Assembly: GCA_947454525.1 (NCBI GenBank)
Contig: CANGJM010000011.1
Span: 59,619-123,618 of the forward strand
Direction of reading: 5' to 3'
Origin: Flavobacteriales bacterium
GTDB lineage: Bacteria; Bacteroidota; Bacteroidia; Flavobacteriales_D; Crocinitomicaceae
DNA length: 64,000 bases
Shown here: piece after piece, positions 52,718 to 60,628 of the stretch
Position numbering within the stretch: position 1 is the stretch's first letter
Layout of the letters: each line of letters opens with the position of its first letter
Program-made: the position numbers and the translations under genes
The notes under the pieces: model-generated
The model's database searches: none
What the model saw: only the letters and a program-made list of their open reading frames with translations
Told to the model about the DNA's origin: nothing

Positions 52718-53851
52718 CTACGTCCTAAACACCGAAGCTGGCTCCAATTTCGTAATGCGACGAATTGCGAACAAGGTACCTGAAATAGAGATGACAGCTG
52801 TGATGACGAAGAATCCAACCTTGATCATTGGAGAGAAGGTAAATAAAGTTCCTGCGTTCGCAATTCCATTTCTAAATCCTTCAATCAACGCGTAGCCAAT
52901 GATAAAGCCAATGATGGAATAGATGATCGCTTGCATAAGAATAAGCCTCCGTATGTATCCGTTTGTTGCTCCAATCGCTTTTAAAGTTCCATAGTCTTTG
53001 ATTCGGTCAATTGCTGCGGAATAAAGTGTCAAACCGATGATCACGAAGCCCGACAACAAGGCAAAGATGATCAATGTTCCAAAGGAAAAGGCAATTCCAC
53101 TGGACTTCAAGACGGTTAGTATGGTTTGATTTTTGAATTCCGTCGGCATCCATGCTTTGACACCAGGAATGTTGGTATTGATGTAATTGACCACATCTTC
53201 CATATGTTTGTCATCATCCACTTTTACCAAAAATGCGGACGTTCTGCTCACCGGAACATTTCCTAAAAATCTCGCTCGTGCAATCGTTGTATACGAAATG
53301 AGTCCACCACCGAATGAGCGCGCTCCTTTCGTTACCGCAGCAATGTACACTTGCTTTCCGTTGATTTCAAAGTAATTTCCTTTCTCTGGATTCCCAAGCG
53401 CCTTCGCATCAAAAAAGTCCACGGAAACCGCTCCATCTGGAATAAGGTCCGCATGTTTACCGTCAAAAATGATTCCATCTTGTATACCGTTAAACTCCGG
53501 CAACTCCACTCCCACGACACTCATTCCCGCTGATGTACCATCCGTGAAACGAGCAGCACCGTTAGAAATCACCAATTGGTGCGCTTTTTCTACATAGGGC
53601 AAACTTTCAATTTCAAATCCAAGACGCACATCAATCGGTGCTAATGCATTTACGTTTTCCGTTTTGTTATCTGTCACCCAAACATATCCATCGTTTACTC
53701 GAACGTAATAACACATGGCATTCGTTAAGAAAGTAAAGATTCCGGTTTGTTGTCCCACTAAAAAGATGGAAATAATGACACCAAAAAGCGCTCCCACACT
53801 TTTAGGTTTATCAAACTTCATAAATTTTAGGGCGGTGTAAAACAGTTGCAT
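52718..53851 (-). CDS. ABC transporter permease (DevC/MacB-like)
   Basis: 377 residues from ATG 53851 (MQLFYTALKFMKFDKPKS), 1 bp after the adaptor's TAG; a TTG at 53887 is rejected. One N-terminal membrane helix (about 19-42, SVGALFGVIISIFLVGQQTGIFTFL) is followed by a large periplasmic domain (about 45-255) and three C-terminal helices (ALLSGFVIIGLTLYSAAIDRIKDYGTLKAIGATNGYIRRLILMQAIIYSIIGFIIG and VGFFVITAVISISGTLFAIRRITKLEPASVFR). This matches the FtsX-like DevC permease used for heterocyst glycolipid export in cyanobacteria and related lipid/small-molecule exporters. Substrate unknown. Confidence 0.9.
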   Translation of the reverse strand: MQLFYTALKFMKFDKPKSVGALFGVIISIFLVGQQTGIFTFLTNAMCYYVRVNDGYVWVTDNKTENVNALAPIDVRLGFEIESLPYVEKAHQLVISNGAARFTDGTSAGMSVVGVELPEFNGIQDGIIFDGKHADLIPDGAVSVDFFDAKALGNPEKGNYFEINGKQVYIAAVTKGARSFGGGLISYTTIARARFLGNVPVSRTSAFLVKVDDDKHMEDVVNYINTNIPGVKAWMPTEFKNQTILTVLKSSGIAFSFGTLIIFALLSGFVIIGLTLYSAAIDRIKDYGTLKAIGATNGYIRRLILMQAIIYSIIGFIIGYALIEGFRNGIANAGTLFTFSPMIKVGFFVITAVISISGTLFAIRRITKLEPASVFRT

Positions 53852-53852
53852 C

Positions 53853-54785
53853 CTACAAAGAAATAATGCATTCAACACGACTTCCAATCAATACCGCTTT
53901 TGGATTGTCCACGCGCACATGAACTTCTCTTACACGTCGATCTTCTAGATTGTCCGCTCTATCACTAAAAATAGATTTTTTCGATAAGTAAGGTGCACAG
54001 TAAATAACCGTTCCACTCGACAATTTATCGTTCGTTCCCTGCAAATTGATCGATACTTTTTGTCCCGTTTTAACTTTTAACGCATACAATTCGTCGATTT
54101 CAGTAATGGCCATTAAATTACCAGCTGGTGCGAAGTCACCTAATTTTGTTCCAGCTGCAATAGCTTGTCCCAATTTCACATCCCAGTTTAACATCATACC
54201 ATCTTCTGGCGCATAGACACGTTTTTTATCTTTCAGTTGCGTCAAGTAATTCGATTCCGCATTTACTTCCTTCACGCTTGCAATAGCTTCATCCAAGTCA
54301 GCTTTGGCAATGATCAAATCAGCTTCCAAGTTTTTAAAGATTGTTTCGGAATCCGTCGCCGCTTTCTCTGTCCCAGCTTTGGCATCTGCTAACGAACGAT
54401 CACGCTTGCGGTCTGCATCTGCAGCTTTCAATTTAATTCCCAAAGCAGCAATTTTAGCCTCCAAACTTTTCACGCGTTGTTGACGCGTGTTTATTTTCGT
54501 TGAACTTTGTTGAACTTGCGCTGCCTCCGAACTTTCATCCAATAACATGATGAGTTGACCTTTCTTCACCGCTTGTCCTTCGGTAACTAAAATCGAAACG
54601 ATACGACCTGGAATTTCAGAACCAATTGGGCAAATTTTACTTTCTGGTTCGATGCGTGCGATACCAACTAATTGATCAATCTTACTCAATTTATAATCTG
54701 TTTTCTTCTTTTTTGTCTCTTCTGTTTTTCCACCACAAGCAGAAAGAACGGAGATGAGCAATAAAAATAGTGCGGTATTTTTCAT
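53853..54785 (-). CDS. Membrane-fusion lipoprotein of an ABC exporter (DevB/HlyD-like)
   Basis: 310 residues with a lipobox (LLISVLSACGG). Biotinyl-lipoyl halves flank a coiled coil: GSEIPGRIVSILVTEGQAVKKGQLIMLLDESSEAAQVQ, then helices from about residue 80 to 170 (INTRQQRVKSLEAKIAALGIKLKAADADRKRDRSLADA, ...), then KKRVYAPEDGMMLNWDVKLGQAIAAGTKLGDFAPAG. It connects the permease with an outer-membrane channel (none encoded nearby). Lies 2 bp after the ATPase stop. Confidence 0.9.
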   Translation of the reverse strand: MKNTALFLLLISVLSACGGKTEETKKKKTDYKLSKIDQLVGIARIEPESKICPIGSEIPGRIVSILVTEGQAVKKGQLIMLLDESSEAAQVQQSSTKINTRQQRVKSLEAKIAALGIKLKAADADRKRDRSLADAKAGTEKAATDSETIFKNLEADLIIAKADLDEAIASVKEVNAESNYLTQLKDKKRVYAPEDGMMLNWDVKLGQAIAAGTKLGDFAPAGNLMAITEIDELYALKVKTGQKVSINLQGTNDKLSSGTVIYCAPYLSKKSIFSDRADNLEDRRVREVHVRVDNPKAVLIGSRVECIISL

Positions 54786-54787
54786 AA

Positions 54788-55498
54788 TTAATGTACTGAA
54801 AACGTATTCGTTAAACCTTCTTTTGAAATTTCTGTGGCTTGACCACCATCGACCTTAATGACACGGTCTGCATAGGCAATCAACCTCGGGTCATGTGTTA
54901 CCACACACACTCCTTTTCCACTTCTCGCTAATGACACAAGTTCGTTCATAACTGTTGAAATGGATGATGCGTCCAAGGATGCGGTTGGTTCATCACACAA
55001 AATTAATTTTGGATCAGTCACCAAGGCACGTGCAATAGCAACGCGCTGTTGTTGTCCACCAGATAATTGTTTCGGTAAACTTTTCTTTCGATCGAGCATC
55101 CCAACTAAATCTAGTGCGGCTTCTGCTTTCTTCTTTGCAATGGCACTTGGAATCCCTTTCAATTGCAAGGGCATGAGCACATTATCAAACGCGTTCAGTG
55201 GTGCGATTAAATTAAAACTTTGAAAGACAAATCCAATGGAATTCAAGCGAAGTGCGGCTAATTGTTTTTGGGACATCTCGTTTACCAACAGCTCATTGAC
55301 AAACAATTCACCATAACTTGGATAGATGACGCAACCAATTAACGAAAGCAAGGTCGTTTTACCTGATCCTGAAGGACCAATAATCAACACTAATTCACCT
55401 TCGTTGATTTCTAAATCAACAGGTTTCAAAGCAACAATGGTTTGATCTCCCACTTGATACTCTTTTCCAACACCTGTTAATCTTGCTATCATAGTCAT
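54788..55498 (-). CDS. ABC transporter ATP-binding protein (DevA/LolD-like)
   Basis: 236 residues. Walker A GPSGSGKTT, Q-loop FVFQSFNLIAPL, signature LSGGQQQRVAIARAL, Walker B LILCDEPTASLD, H-loop VTHDPRL. It has the LolD/MacB/DevA subfamily pattern. First gene of the three-gene DevABC-like operon. ATG at 55498 is used; the third codon is also ATG (55492), so the start is uncertain by two residues. A TACCTTTG -7 box ends 4 nt before the first ATG. Confidence 0.93.
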   Translation of the reverse strand: MTMIARLTGVGKEYQVGDQTIVALKPVDLEINEGELVLIIGPSGSGKTTLLSLIGCVIYPSYGELFVNELLVNEMSQKQLAALRLNSIGFVFQSFNLIAPLNAFDNVLMPLQLKGIPSAIAKKKAEAALDLVGMLDRKKSLPKQLSGGQQQRVAIARALVTDPKLILCDEPTASLDASSISTVMNELVSLARSGKGVCVVTHDPRLIAYADRVIKVDGGQATEISKEGLTNTFSVH

Positions 55499-55502
55499 TA
55501 AA

Positions 55503-55510
55503 CAAAGGTA
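55503..55510 (-). promoter_or_regulatory. -7 box TACCTTTG for the DevABC-like operon
   Basis: Exact TAnnTTTG on the minus strand, four bases before the ATG at 55498. Confidence 0.45.
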
Positions 55511-55808
55511 GGTAGAATTTGTTTGTTCGACGGATATGTATTTTAGAATTTAACAGGGTCAAAAATGCTACAAGAAAAACACCTCACTAAACTTCCGACT
55601 TAACAAAAGTATTATAACAGGAAAAATTTGGCTTTGGTGTAAACGAAAGGTCTATAAAAAACAAAACCCTGAAGTTTGCTTTCGCAGGGACGACAGGGTA
55701 TTACCTTACAAAAATAGGTATTTTATTTTAATCAAAACACAAACTCAAAAAAAAAAAAAAAAAAAAACACGACAAACAATAATATCAGCAAAGTTTGGTT
55801 ATGGTACT
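55511..55808. other. Gene-free gap with REP-like hairpin and poly-A tract
   Basis: No ORF of note. It contains a small hairpin region at 55666-55699 (CCCTG with two possible partners CAGGG, around GAAGTTTGCTTTCG), which looks like a degenerate REP element, and the A22 homopolymer listed separately. The Abi-like gene starts at its end. Confidence 0.6.
55747..55768 (+). repeat. Homopolymer of 22 adenines
   Basis: An uninterrupted run of 22 A, 40 bp upstream of the Abi-like ORF. Runs this long are prone to slippage and to sequencing error. Confidence 0.9.
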
Positions 55809-56486
55809 ATGAAGTATCAAGAGTTTGAACAACTATTGTCCCCAGCAAGAATTGGTCGCTTTGCGCGAGCAATGAACCATGATCGACAAAAAACTATTTT
55901 ACTGTATCGTTATAACATCTATTTATCACAACGGATGTTTGGCGTCATGCACATTTTTGAAATTGCTCTGCGTAATAAAATTGATGCCCATTACAGAGCA
56001 CACTTCCAACAAACTGATTGGCTTTTGCAACAAAGCCGAGCTGGTGGTGCCTTTCATGGATTAAGAAGCGCTTCCATTATAGAAGCACATTATCAAAAAC
56101 TCCTAGCAAAAAATCAGTACACACACGATCGACTAATCTCCGAATTATCCTTCGGGTTTTGGACAACCTTATTTGACCGGTCTCCTTTTCGCGCTGGTGG
56201 ACAAAAGATTCATACGATTTTTACCGATCGTCCAGTTGGTATAAATCAGAGAAGGATTAACAATGAATTGGATAAAATCCGACAGTTTCGAAATCGCATT
56301 GCCCACCACCAACCTTTGTGTTTTAATGCGAATGACGAAGTGGATTTAAGTTATCCTGAAGAAAGGTATCGATTGATCCTTCAGTACACGCATTGGCTCG
56401 GCTATGGACAATCAACGATTTATCACGGATTGGATCAACTACACCCAATTTTCACCAAAATTGAAAAATTAACTCGTCGATTTTAG
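55809..56486 (+). CDS. Abi-family protein (Abi_2/HEPN-like)
   Basis: 225 residues, mostly helical. Shared Abi-family features: [54 protein letters not shown] at the N-terminus, [12 protein letters not shown] in the middle, and the HEPN-type RNase motif Arg-Asn-Arg-Ile-Ala-His-His ([10 protein letters not shown]) at about residues 165-172. Such proteins are abortive-infection or toxin-like RNases of phage defence. No antitoxin partner is visible next to it; the VF530 gene follows 60 bp later. Defence function is inferred from the family only. Confidence 0.78.
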   Translation: MKYQEFEQLLSPARIGRFARAMNHDRQKTILLYRYNIYLSQRMFGVMHIFEIALRNKIDAHYRAHFQQTDWLLQQSRAGGAFHGLRSASIIEAHYQKLLAKNQYTHDRLISELSFGFWTTLFDRSPFRAGGQKIHTIFTDRPVGINQRRINNELDKIRQFRNRIAHHQPLCFNANDEVDLSYPEERYRLILQYTHWLGYGQSTIYHGLDQLHPIFTKIEKLTRRF

Positions 56487-56545
56487 AAACTATTTCTATC
56501 CAACAATCTGTAACATTCGTACCTTTATCCAACCAAAAAGCAAGA

Positions 56546-56785
56546 ATGACCGAACAAAACCCTATCCCCCAGCCCAATAATCCGTTGCATGGAGTGAAAC
56601 TCGCAAACATTTTGGAGGAATTGGTGGAGAATTATGGATGGGAACATTTAGCGTTCAAAGTAAACATCAACTGCTTTAAACACGATCCATCCATTAAATC
56701 TAGTTTGGTTTTTCTCCGCAGAACGCCTTGGGCGCGTGAAAAAGTAGAGCAACTCTATGTGCACCATTTGAAAAAAAGAAAGTAA
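56546..56785 (+). CDS. VF530-type small DNA-binding protein (DUF2132)
   Basis: 79 residues. [66 protein letters not shown] is the family's full core. VF530 proteins are small, likely DNA-binding, and of unknown physiological role. A TACCTTTA near-consensus -7 element is at 56520-56527. Confidence 0.93.
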   Translation: MTEQNPIPQPNNPLHGVKLANILEELVENYGWEHLAFKVNINCFKHDPSIKSSLVFLRRTPWAREKVEQLYVHHLKKRK

Positions 56786-56875
56786 AATCTTATTTACAAC
56801 TTTTTCCCCTACTTCTTTCGGATAAACTTCTGAACTTTTTTGGTTTCTTCGTGTTAGATAACAAACATCCATTCC

Positions 56876-57985
56876 ATGCGAAAATCAGGTTATGTCTTTA
56901 CCCCATTTGAGGCACCAAATCAATCTCCGTTCGAGAAATTGTTTGATGTTTTTAGTGAATTAATTACGCACACTTCGGGTGATGTGGACGAAGCTTTGGA
57001 GTGGCTAGATGTCCTGGACAAAGAATACAAACTGACCACCGAAGAATACACGATGGAGGATTTCATTGAGGACCTCAAGAAAAAAGGTTACCTGCGAGAG
57101 GAAATTCAACCGGATGGAAATGGTCAATTGTCCATCACGGCAAAAACAGAACGTGTCCTTCGTAAAAATGCCATGGACCAAATTTTTGGGAACATCCGAA
57201 AAAATGGTACTGGAAATCACAAATCGAAAAAAAGTGGACAAGGTGATGAGTCCACAGGAGAATTTCGCGACTTTCAATTCGGTGATTCCTTTGAAAACAT
57301 TTCCATTACCGAAAGTTTAAAAAATGCCCAAATCAATAACGGAGTTGGGGAATTTAGACTCACAGAGCAGGACCTTGTTGTTGAGGACACGCACCATAAA
57401 TCTCAAATGAGTACCGTATTGATGATTGACATCAGTCACAGCATGATTTTATACGGTGAGGACCGCATCACGCCGGCGAAAAAAGTCGCAATGGCTTTGG
57501 CGGAACTGATTACAACTTCCTATCCGAAAGACACCTTGGATGTTATTGTTTTCGGAAACGATGCTTGGCCAATTAAAATCAAAGACCTCCCCTATTTGAA
57601 TGTTGGTCCGTATCACACCAATACCGTTGCTGGACTCGAATTAGCCATGGACATTCTTCGTCGAAAACGAAATACGAACAAGCAAATTTTCATGATTACC
57701 GATGGGAAACCGAGTTGTTTGCGCATGCCTGACGGACAATACTACAAAAACAGCAATGGTCTCGATCAAATGATTGTCGAGAAATGCTACACGATGGCCG
57801 CGCAAGCCAGAAAAATGCACATTCCCATTACCACCTTCATGATTGCGCAGGATCCATATTTGCAGTCCTTTGTCGAACAATTTACAGCATCCAATAAAGG
57901 AAAGGCGTTTTTCACTGGTTTGAAAGGACTTGGTGAAATGATTTTTCATGATTACGAAACGAACAGAAAAAAACGAATTAACTAA
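56876..57985 (+). CDS. vWA-domain protein, partner of the downstream AAA+ ATPase
   Basis: 369 residues. Residues 1-150 are helical/acidic. The vWA domain starts at about 180: STVLMIDISHSMILYGEDRITPAKKVAMALAELI with the DxSxS MIDAS motif, then HTNTVAGLELAMDIL (MIDAS Thr) and FMITDGKPSCLRMPDG. It belongs with the CoxE/BatA-type VWA proteins, which act with MoxR/ChlI-type ATPases as metal-chelatase-like or chaperone pairs. It is 6 bp before the ATPase gene, which supports the pairing. Substrate unknown. Confidence 0.85.
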   Translation: MRKSGYVFTPFEAPNQSPFEKLFDVFSELITHTSGDVDEALEWLDVLDKEYKLTTEEYTMEDFIEDLKKKGYLREEIQPDGNGQLSITAKTERVLRKNAMDQIFGNIRKNGTGNHKSKKSGQGDESTGEFRDFQFGDSFENISITESLKNAQINNGVGEFRLTEQDLVVEDTHHKSQMSTVLMIDISHSMILYGEDRITPAKKVAMALAELITTSYPKDTLDVIVFGNDAWPIKIKDLPYLNVGPYHTNTVAGLELAMDILRRKRNTNKQIFMITDGKPSCLRMPDGQYYKNSNGLDQMIVEKCYTMAAQARKMHIPITTFMIAQDPYLQSFVEQFTASNKGKAFFTGLKGLGEMIFHDYETNRKKRIN

Positions 57986-57991
57986 GAAAAA

Positions 57992-59452
57992 ATGAATACA
58001 TCCATCTCCACATTTGGCGCCCTGAAAGCAGCAGGTTACCAATCAAAAAGCATTAAAACCGAATTAAGAGACAACTTAATTGCTGCGCTTCAAGAAGGAA
58101 AAGAAACCTTCCCGGGAATGCATGGTTATGAAAATACGGTGATCCCGCAGTTGGAAAGAGCAATTTTATCCAAGCACAACATCAATTTATTGGGACTGCG
58201 TGGACAAGGGAAAACACGGATTGCTCGATTGATGGTGAATTTATTAGATGAATACATTCCATTTGTGACAGGAAGTGAAATGAACGATGATCCTTTTCAT
58301 CCGATTAGCCGTTTCGCGAGAGACTTGGTTGCTGAACATGGAGACAACACACCGATTTCTTGGTTGCATCGATCGGAACGATTTTTCGAAAAACTTGCGA
58401 CACCAGATGTAACGATTGCCGATTTAATTGGGGACATCGATCCGATTAAAGCTGCTAACCTAAAATTAAGTTATGCCGATGAACGCGTAATCCACTTCGG
58501 AATGATTCCAAGAGCGAATCGTTGTTTATTTGTCATCAATGAGTTACCCGATTTGCAAGCGCGTATCCAAGTAGCATTATTTAACATCCTTGAAGAAGGC
58601 GATGTTCAAATCCGTGGATTCAAATTGCGTTTACCTTTGGATTTACAATTTGTATTCACAGCCAATCCGGAGGATTACACCAATCGTGGAAGCATTGTCA
58701 CACCGCTAAAAGACCGAATCGGATCTCAAATCTTAACGCATTACTCCGCGGATATTCAAACAGCGAAGAAAATCACCCAGCAGGAATCTGAAAAGATGGA
58801 CAATCGTATGTGTCAGGTGCATGTGCCTGAATTGGCGAAAGACATTTTGGAACAAATTGCTTTTGAGGCACGTGAAAGTGAGTACATCGATCACAAAAGT
58901 GGCGTGAGTGCACGTATGAGCATCACCGCATACGAGAATTTGATCAGTACGGCGGAGCGACGCGCGTTGATGAACAACGAAAAAGAAACAACGGTCCGTT
59001 ACAGTGACCTCATTGGAATGATTCCATCCATTACGGGAAAAATGGAACTTGTGTACGAAGGCGAACAAGAAGGAACTTCCTTTGTGGCTCAACACCTGAT
59101 CAGTGAAGCAACAAAAACCTTGTTCCTACAATATTTCCCGAAAGTGGAAAAACTAAAAAAACAAGACCAAGAGACACCATATGACGAAGTACTGAAATGG
59201 TTCTTTGAAGCAGATGCCATCGAATTAACAGATGACGCCAATGAAGAAACGTATGAAACAGCGCTTTTATCCATTCAGCCATTAGTCGCTCTTTTACAGA
59301 AATACCAACCGAAAGTCGCATCGATTGACGCACCGTTTTTGATGGAGTTTATCTTGTGGGCCTTGGTTGAATTCAAGCAACTTTCCAAAAAGCGCACAAC
59401 GGACGGACTTTCCTTTAATGATGCGTACGATAGTTTATTGAGTGGGTTTTAA
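57992..59452 (+). CDS. AAA+ ATPase (magnesium chelatase ChlI / MoxR-like)
   Basis: 486 residues. Walker A GLRGQGKTRIA, then MIPRANRCLFVINELPDLQARIQVALFNILEEGDVQIRGFKLRLPL (Walker B as an NELPDL variant of DExx, with helix-2 insert) and the sensor-1 VFTANPEDYTNRGSIVTPLKDRIGSQI. Residues 280-360 hold the lid region. The C-terminal 130 residues extend beyond usual ChlI length. With the adjacent vWA protein it resembles the BchI-BchD, RavA-ViaA or MoxR-vWA machines, which remodel or load metal into a target. The reading frame is complete. Target unknown. Confidence 0.88.
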   Translation: MNTSISTFGALKAAGYQSKSIKTELRDNLIAALQEGKETFPGMHGYENTVIPQLERAILSKHNINLLGLRGQGKTRIARLMVNLLDEYIPFVTGSEMNDDPFHPISRFARDLVAEHGDNTPISWLHRSERFFEKLATPDVTIADLIGDIDPIKAANLKLSYADERVIHFGMIPRANRCLFVINELPDLQARIQVALFNILEEGDVQIRGFKLRLPLDLQFVFTANPEDYTNRGSIVTPLKDRIGSQILTHYSADIQTAKKITQQESEKMDNRMCQVHVPELAKDILEQIAFEARESEYIDHKSGVSARMSITAYENLISTAERRALMNNEKETTVRYSDLIGMIPSITGKMELVYEGEQEGTSFVAQHLISEATKTLFLQYFPKVEKLKKQDQETPYDEVLKWFFEADAIELTDDANEETYETALLSIQPLVALLQKYQPKVASIDAPFLMEFILWALVEFKQLSKKRTTDGLSFNDAYDSLLSGF

Positions 59453-59486
59453 GTTAAATAGATAGATTCGTACATTCACTGTGATC

Positions 59487-59579
59487 TCAAGACACTAGTG
59501 ACTTTCGCTTTTTCTTTTTTACAAATACAGCTTTGATTTTGTTACGTGCAACAAGCGCAATGATTTTGGCTATCCCCAT
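59487..59579 (-). CDS. Possible 30-residue basic small protein after AlgJ
   Basis: A 30-codon minus-strand ORF, MGIAKIIALVARNKIK..., then AVFVKKKKRKSLVS and TGA. Its ATG overlaps the stop of the AlgJ-like gene by one base (TAATG), exactly the same junction as between the MBOAT gene and the AlgJ-like gene (60628). The hydrophobic, then Lys/Arg-rich sequence could be a membrane-binding peptide. Small and without a homolog I know; support is only the coupling signal. Confidence 0.35.
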   Translation of the reverse strand: MGIAKIIALVARNKIKAVFVKKKKRKSLVS

Positions 59580-60628
59580 TATTTATAAAAATCTGGATGT
59601 ATGTCACCAAACAAAACTCCTTTGTATCGCTCAACGAGTTCAATGATATACACATCAACGTTTTCTCTCAAAAGTATTTCCGGAGATAAAAGTCCATCAG
59701 TAGAATAAGTCTTTGAAGTAATTTTATTAAAGATCTTTTCTAAAGATGGCATCATGGAATGTAAAAACGAATCATGAACAATCATCAAGTTCGGAATTCT
59801 CTGAGTCGGTACTTTTGTGAAAGAAAGATGAACGTCAGACTTTTGAAAATAGCCATTTAATCCAATCATATTGGCCAAATCCATTTCCCTATATTTATTT
59901 ACCTGTATCATTTTTGCTTCGAATGGCTCTATGTAAGGATATTTTTTTTGAAGCCGATGAGTCATTTCTTTCACCGCTAAATATGCCCCGAACTGATTCC
60001 AATGCGTATCCCATCGATAATACAAATCCTTGTTTGATTTTTTACTATCTCTTAGTGTCTTAATTAAGTTTATGATACTAGTATCATGTGAAACAAGCTG
60101 ATTCAACTGACTTTTCTGTTGTTTATTTTGATAAGAATAAGGTAGGTTTTCAGGGTAAACACTATGTTTATTTGGACAAATCAATAATTCAAAATAAATA
60201 TGATTTCTATGACACCAATTTTTAATGGTGTGAATATTTCTGATTATTTTCTTCAGTTCACGATTCGATAACGCTTTGTATCCGAAAGCCTCATTCATCC
60301 CATTCTCGTCATTAATTGTGGCATTATAAAACAACCAGTCATTTTCACCCCAAAGAACTTGATTATTGGCATTGGCTTCATGGAAAACTCCTTTAAATAA
60401 CCAATTCGACTGAGCGATGAATTGGTTTTTGAACGGGAAGTGATCCGAAACATAAGCATCTAAATGTTGATAGACATTTTTATTTTCATGATGCCCCAAA
60501 TTACGGAGTGTGATTTTTTCTCGTTTTAAAATGGAATCTATCTTTTCTTTTTTCAATACAAAGAAAAAGATCAATTGCATTGATAGAAAAAATAGGAATA
60601 TCCACGTGAGTATGTATTTGAACTTCAT
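59579..60628 (-). CDS. AlgJ/AlgX-like O-acetylation protein (SGNH-type)
   Basis: 349 residues. A membrane anchor/signal at about 5-25 (ILTWIFLFFLSMQLIFFFVL). The family block DAYVSDHFPFKNQFIAQSNWL and GENDWLFYN appear early; KDLYYRWDTHWNQFGAYLAVKEM holds the AlgX/J Asp-x-His pair and IVHDSFLHSMMPSL the catalytic Ser. It transfers acetyl groups to a secreted polysaccharide or other cell-surface polymer in the periplasm, using donor supplied by the MBOAT partner. Its ATG overlaps the MBOAT stop by 1 bp. Confidence 0.87.
   Translation of the reverse strand: MKFKYILTWIFLFFLSMQLIFFFVLKKEKIDSILKREKITLRNLGHHENKNVYQHLDAYVSDHFPFKNQFIAQSNWLFKGVFHEANANNQVLWGENDWLFYNATINDENGMNEAFGYKALSNRELKKIIRNIHTIKNWCHRNHIYFELLICPNKHSVYPENLPYSYQNKQQKSQLNQLVSHDTSIINLIKTLRDSKKSNKDLYYRWDTHWNQFGAYLAVKEMTHRLQKKYPYIEPFEAKMIQVNKYREMDLANMIGLNGYFQKSDVHLSFTKVPTQRIPNLMIVHDSFLHSMMPSLEKIFNKITSKTYSTDGLLSPEILLRENVDVYIIELVERYKGVLFGDIHPDFYK

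Noticed and set aside
55666..55699. Hairpin as terminator for the DevABC-like operon or the Abi gene
   Set aside because: It is in the upstream region of both divergent units, has only a 5-6-bp stem and no T-run.
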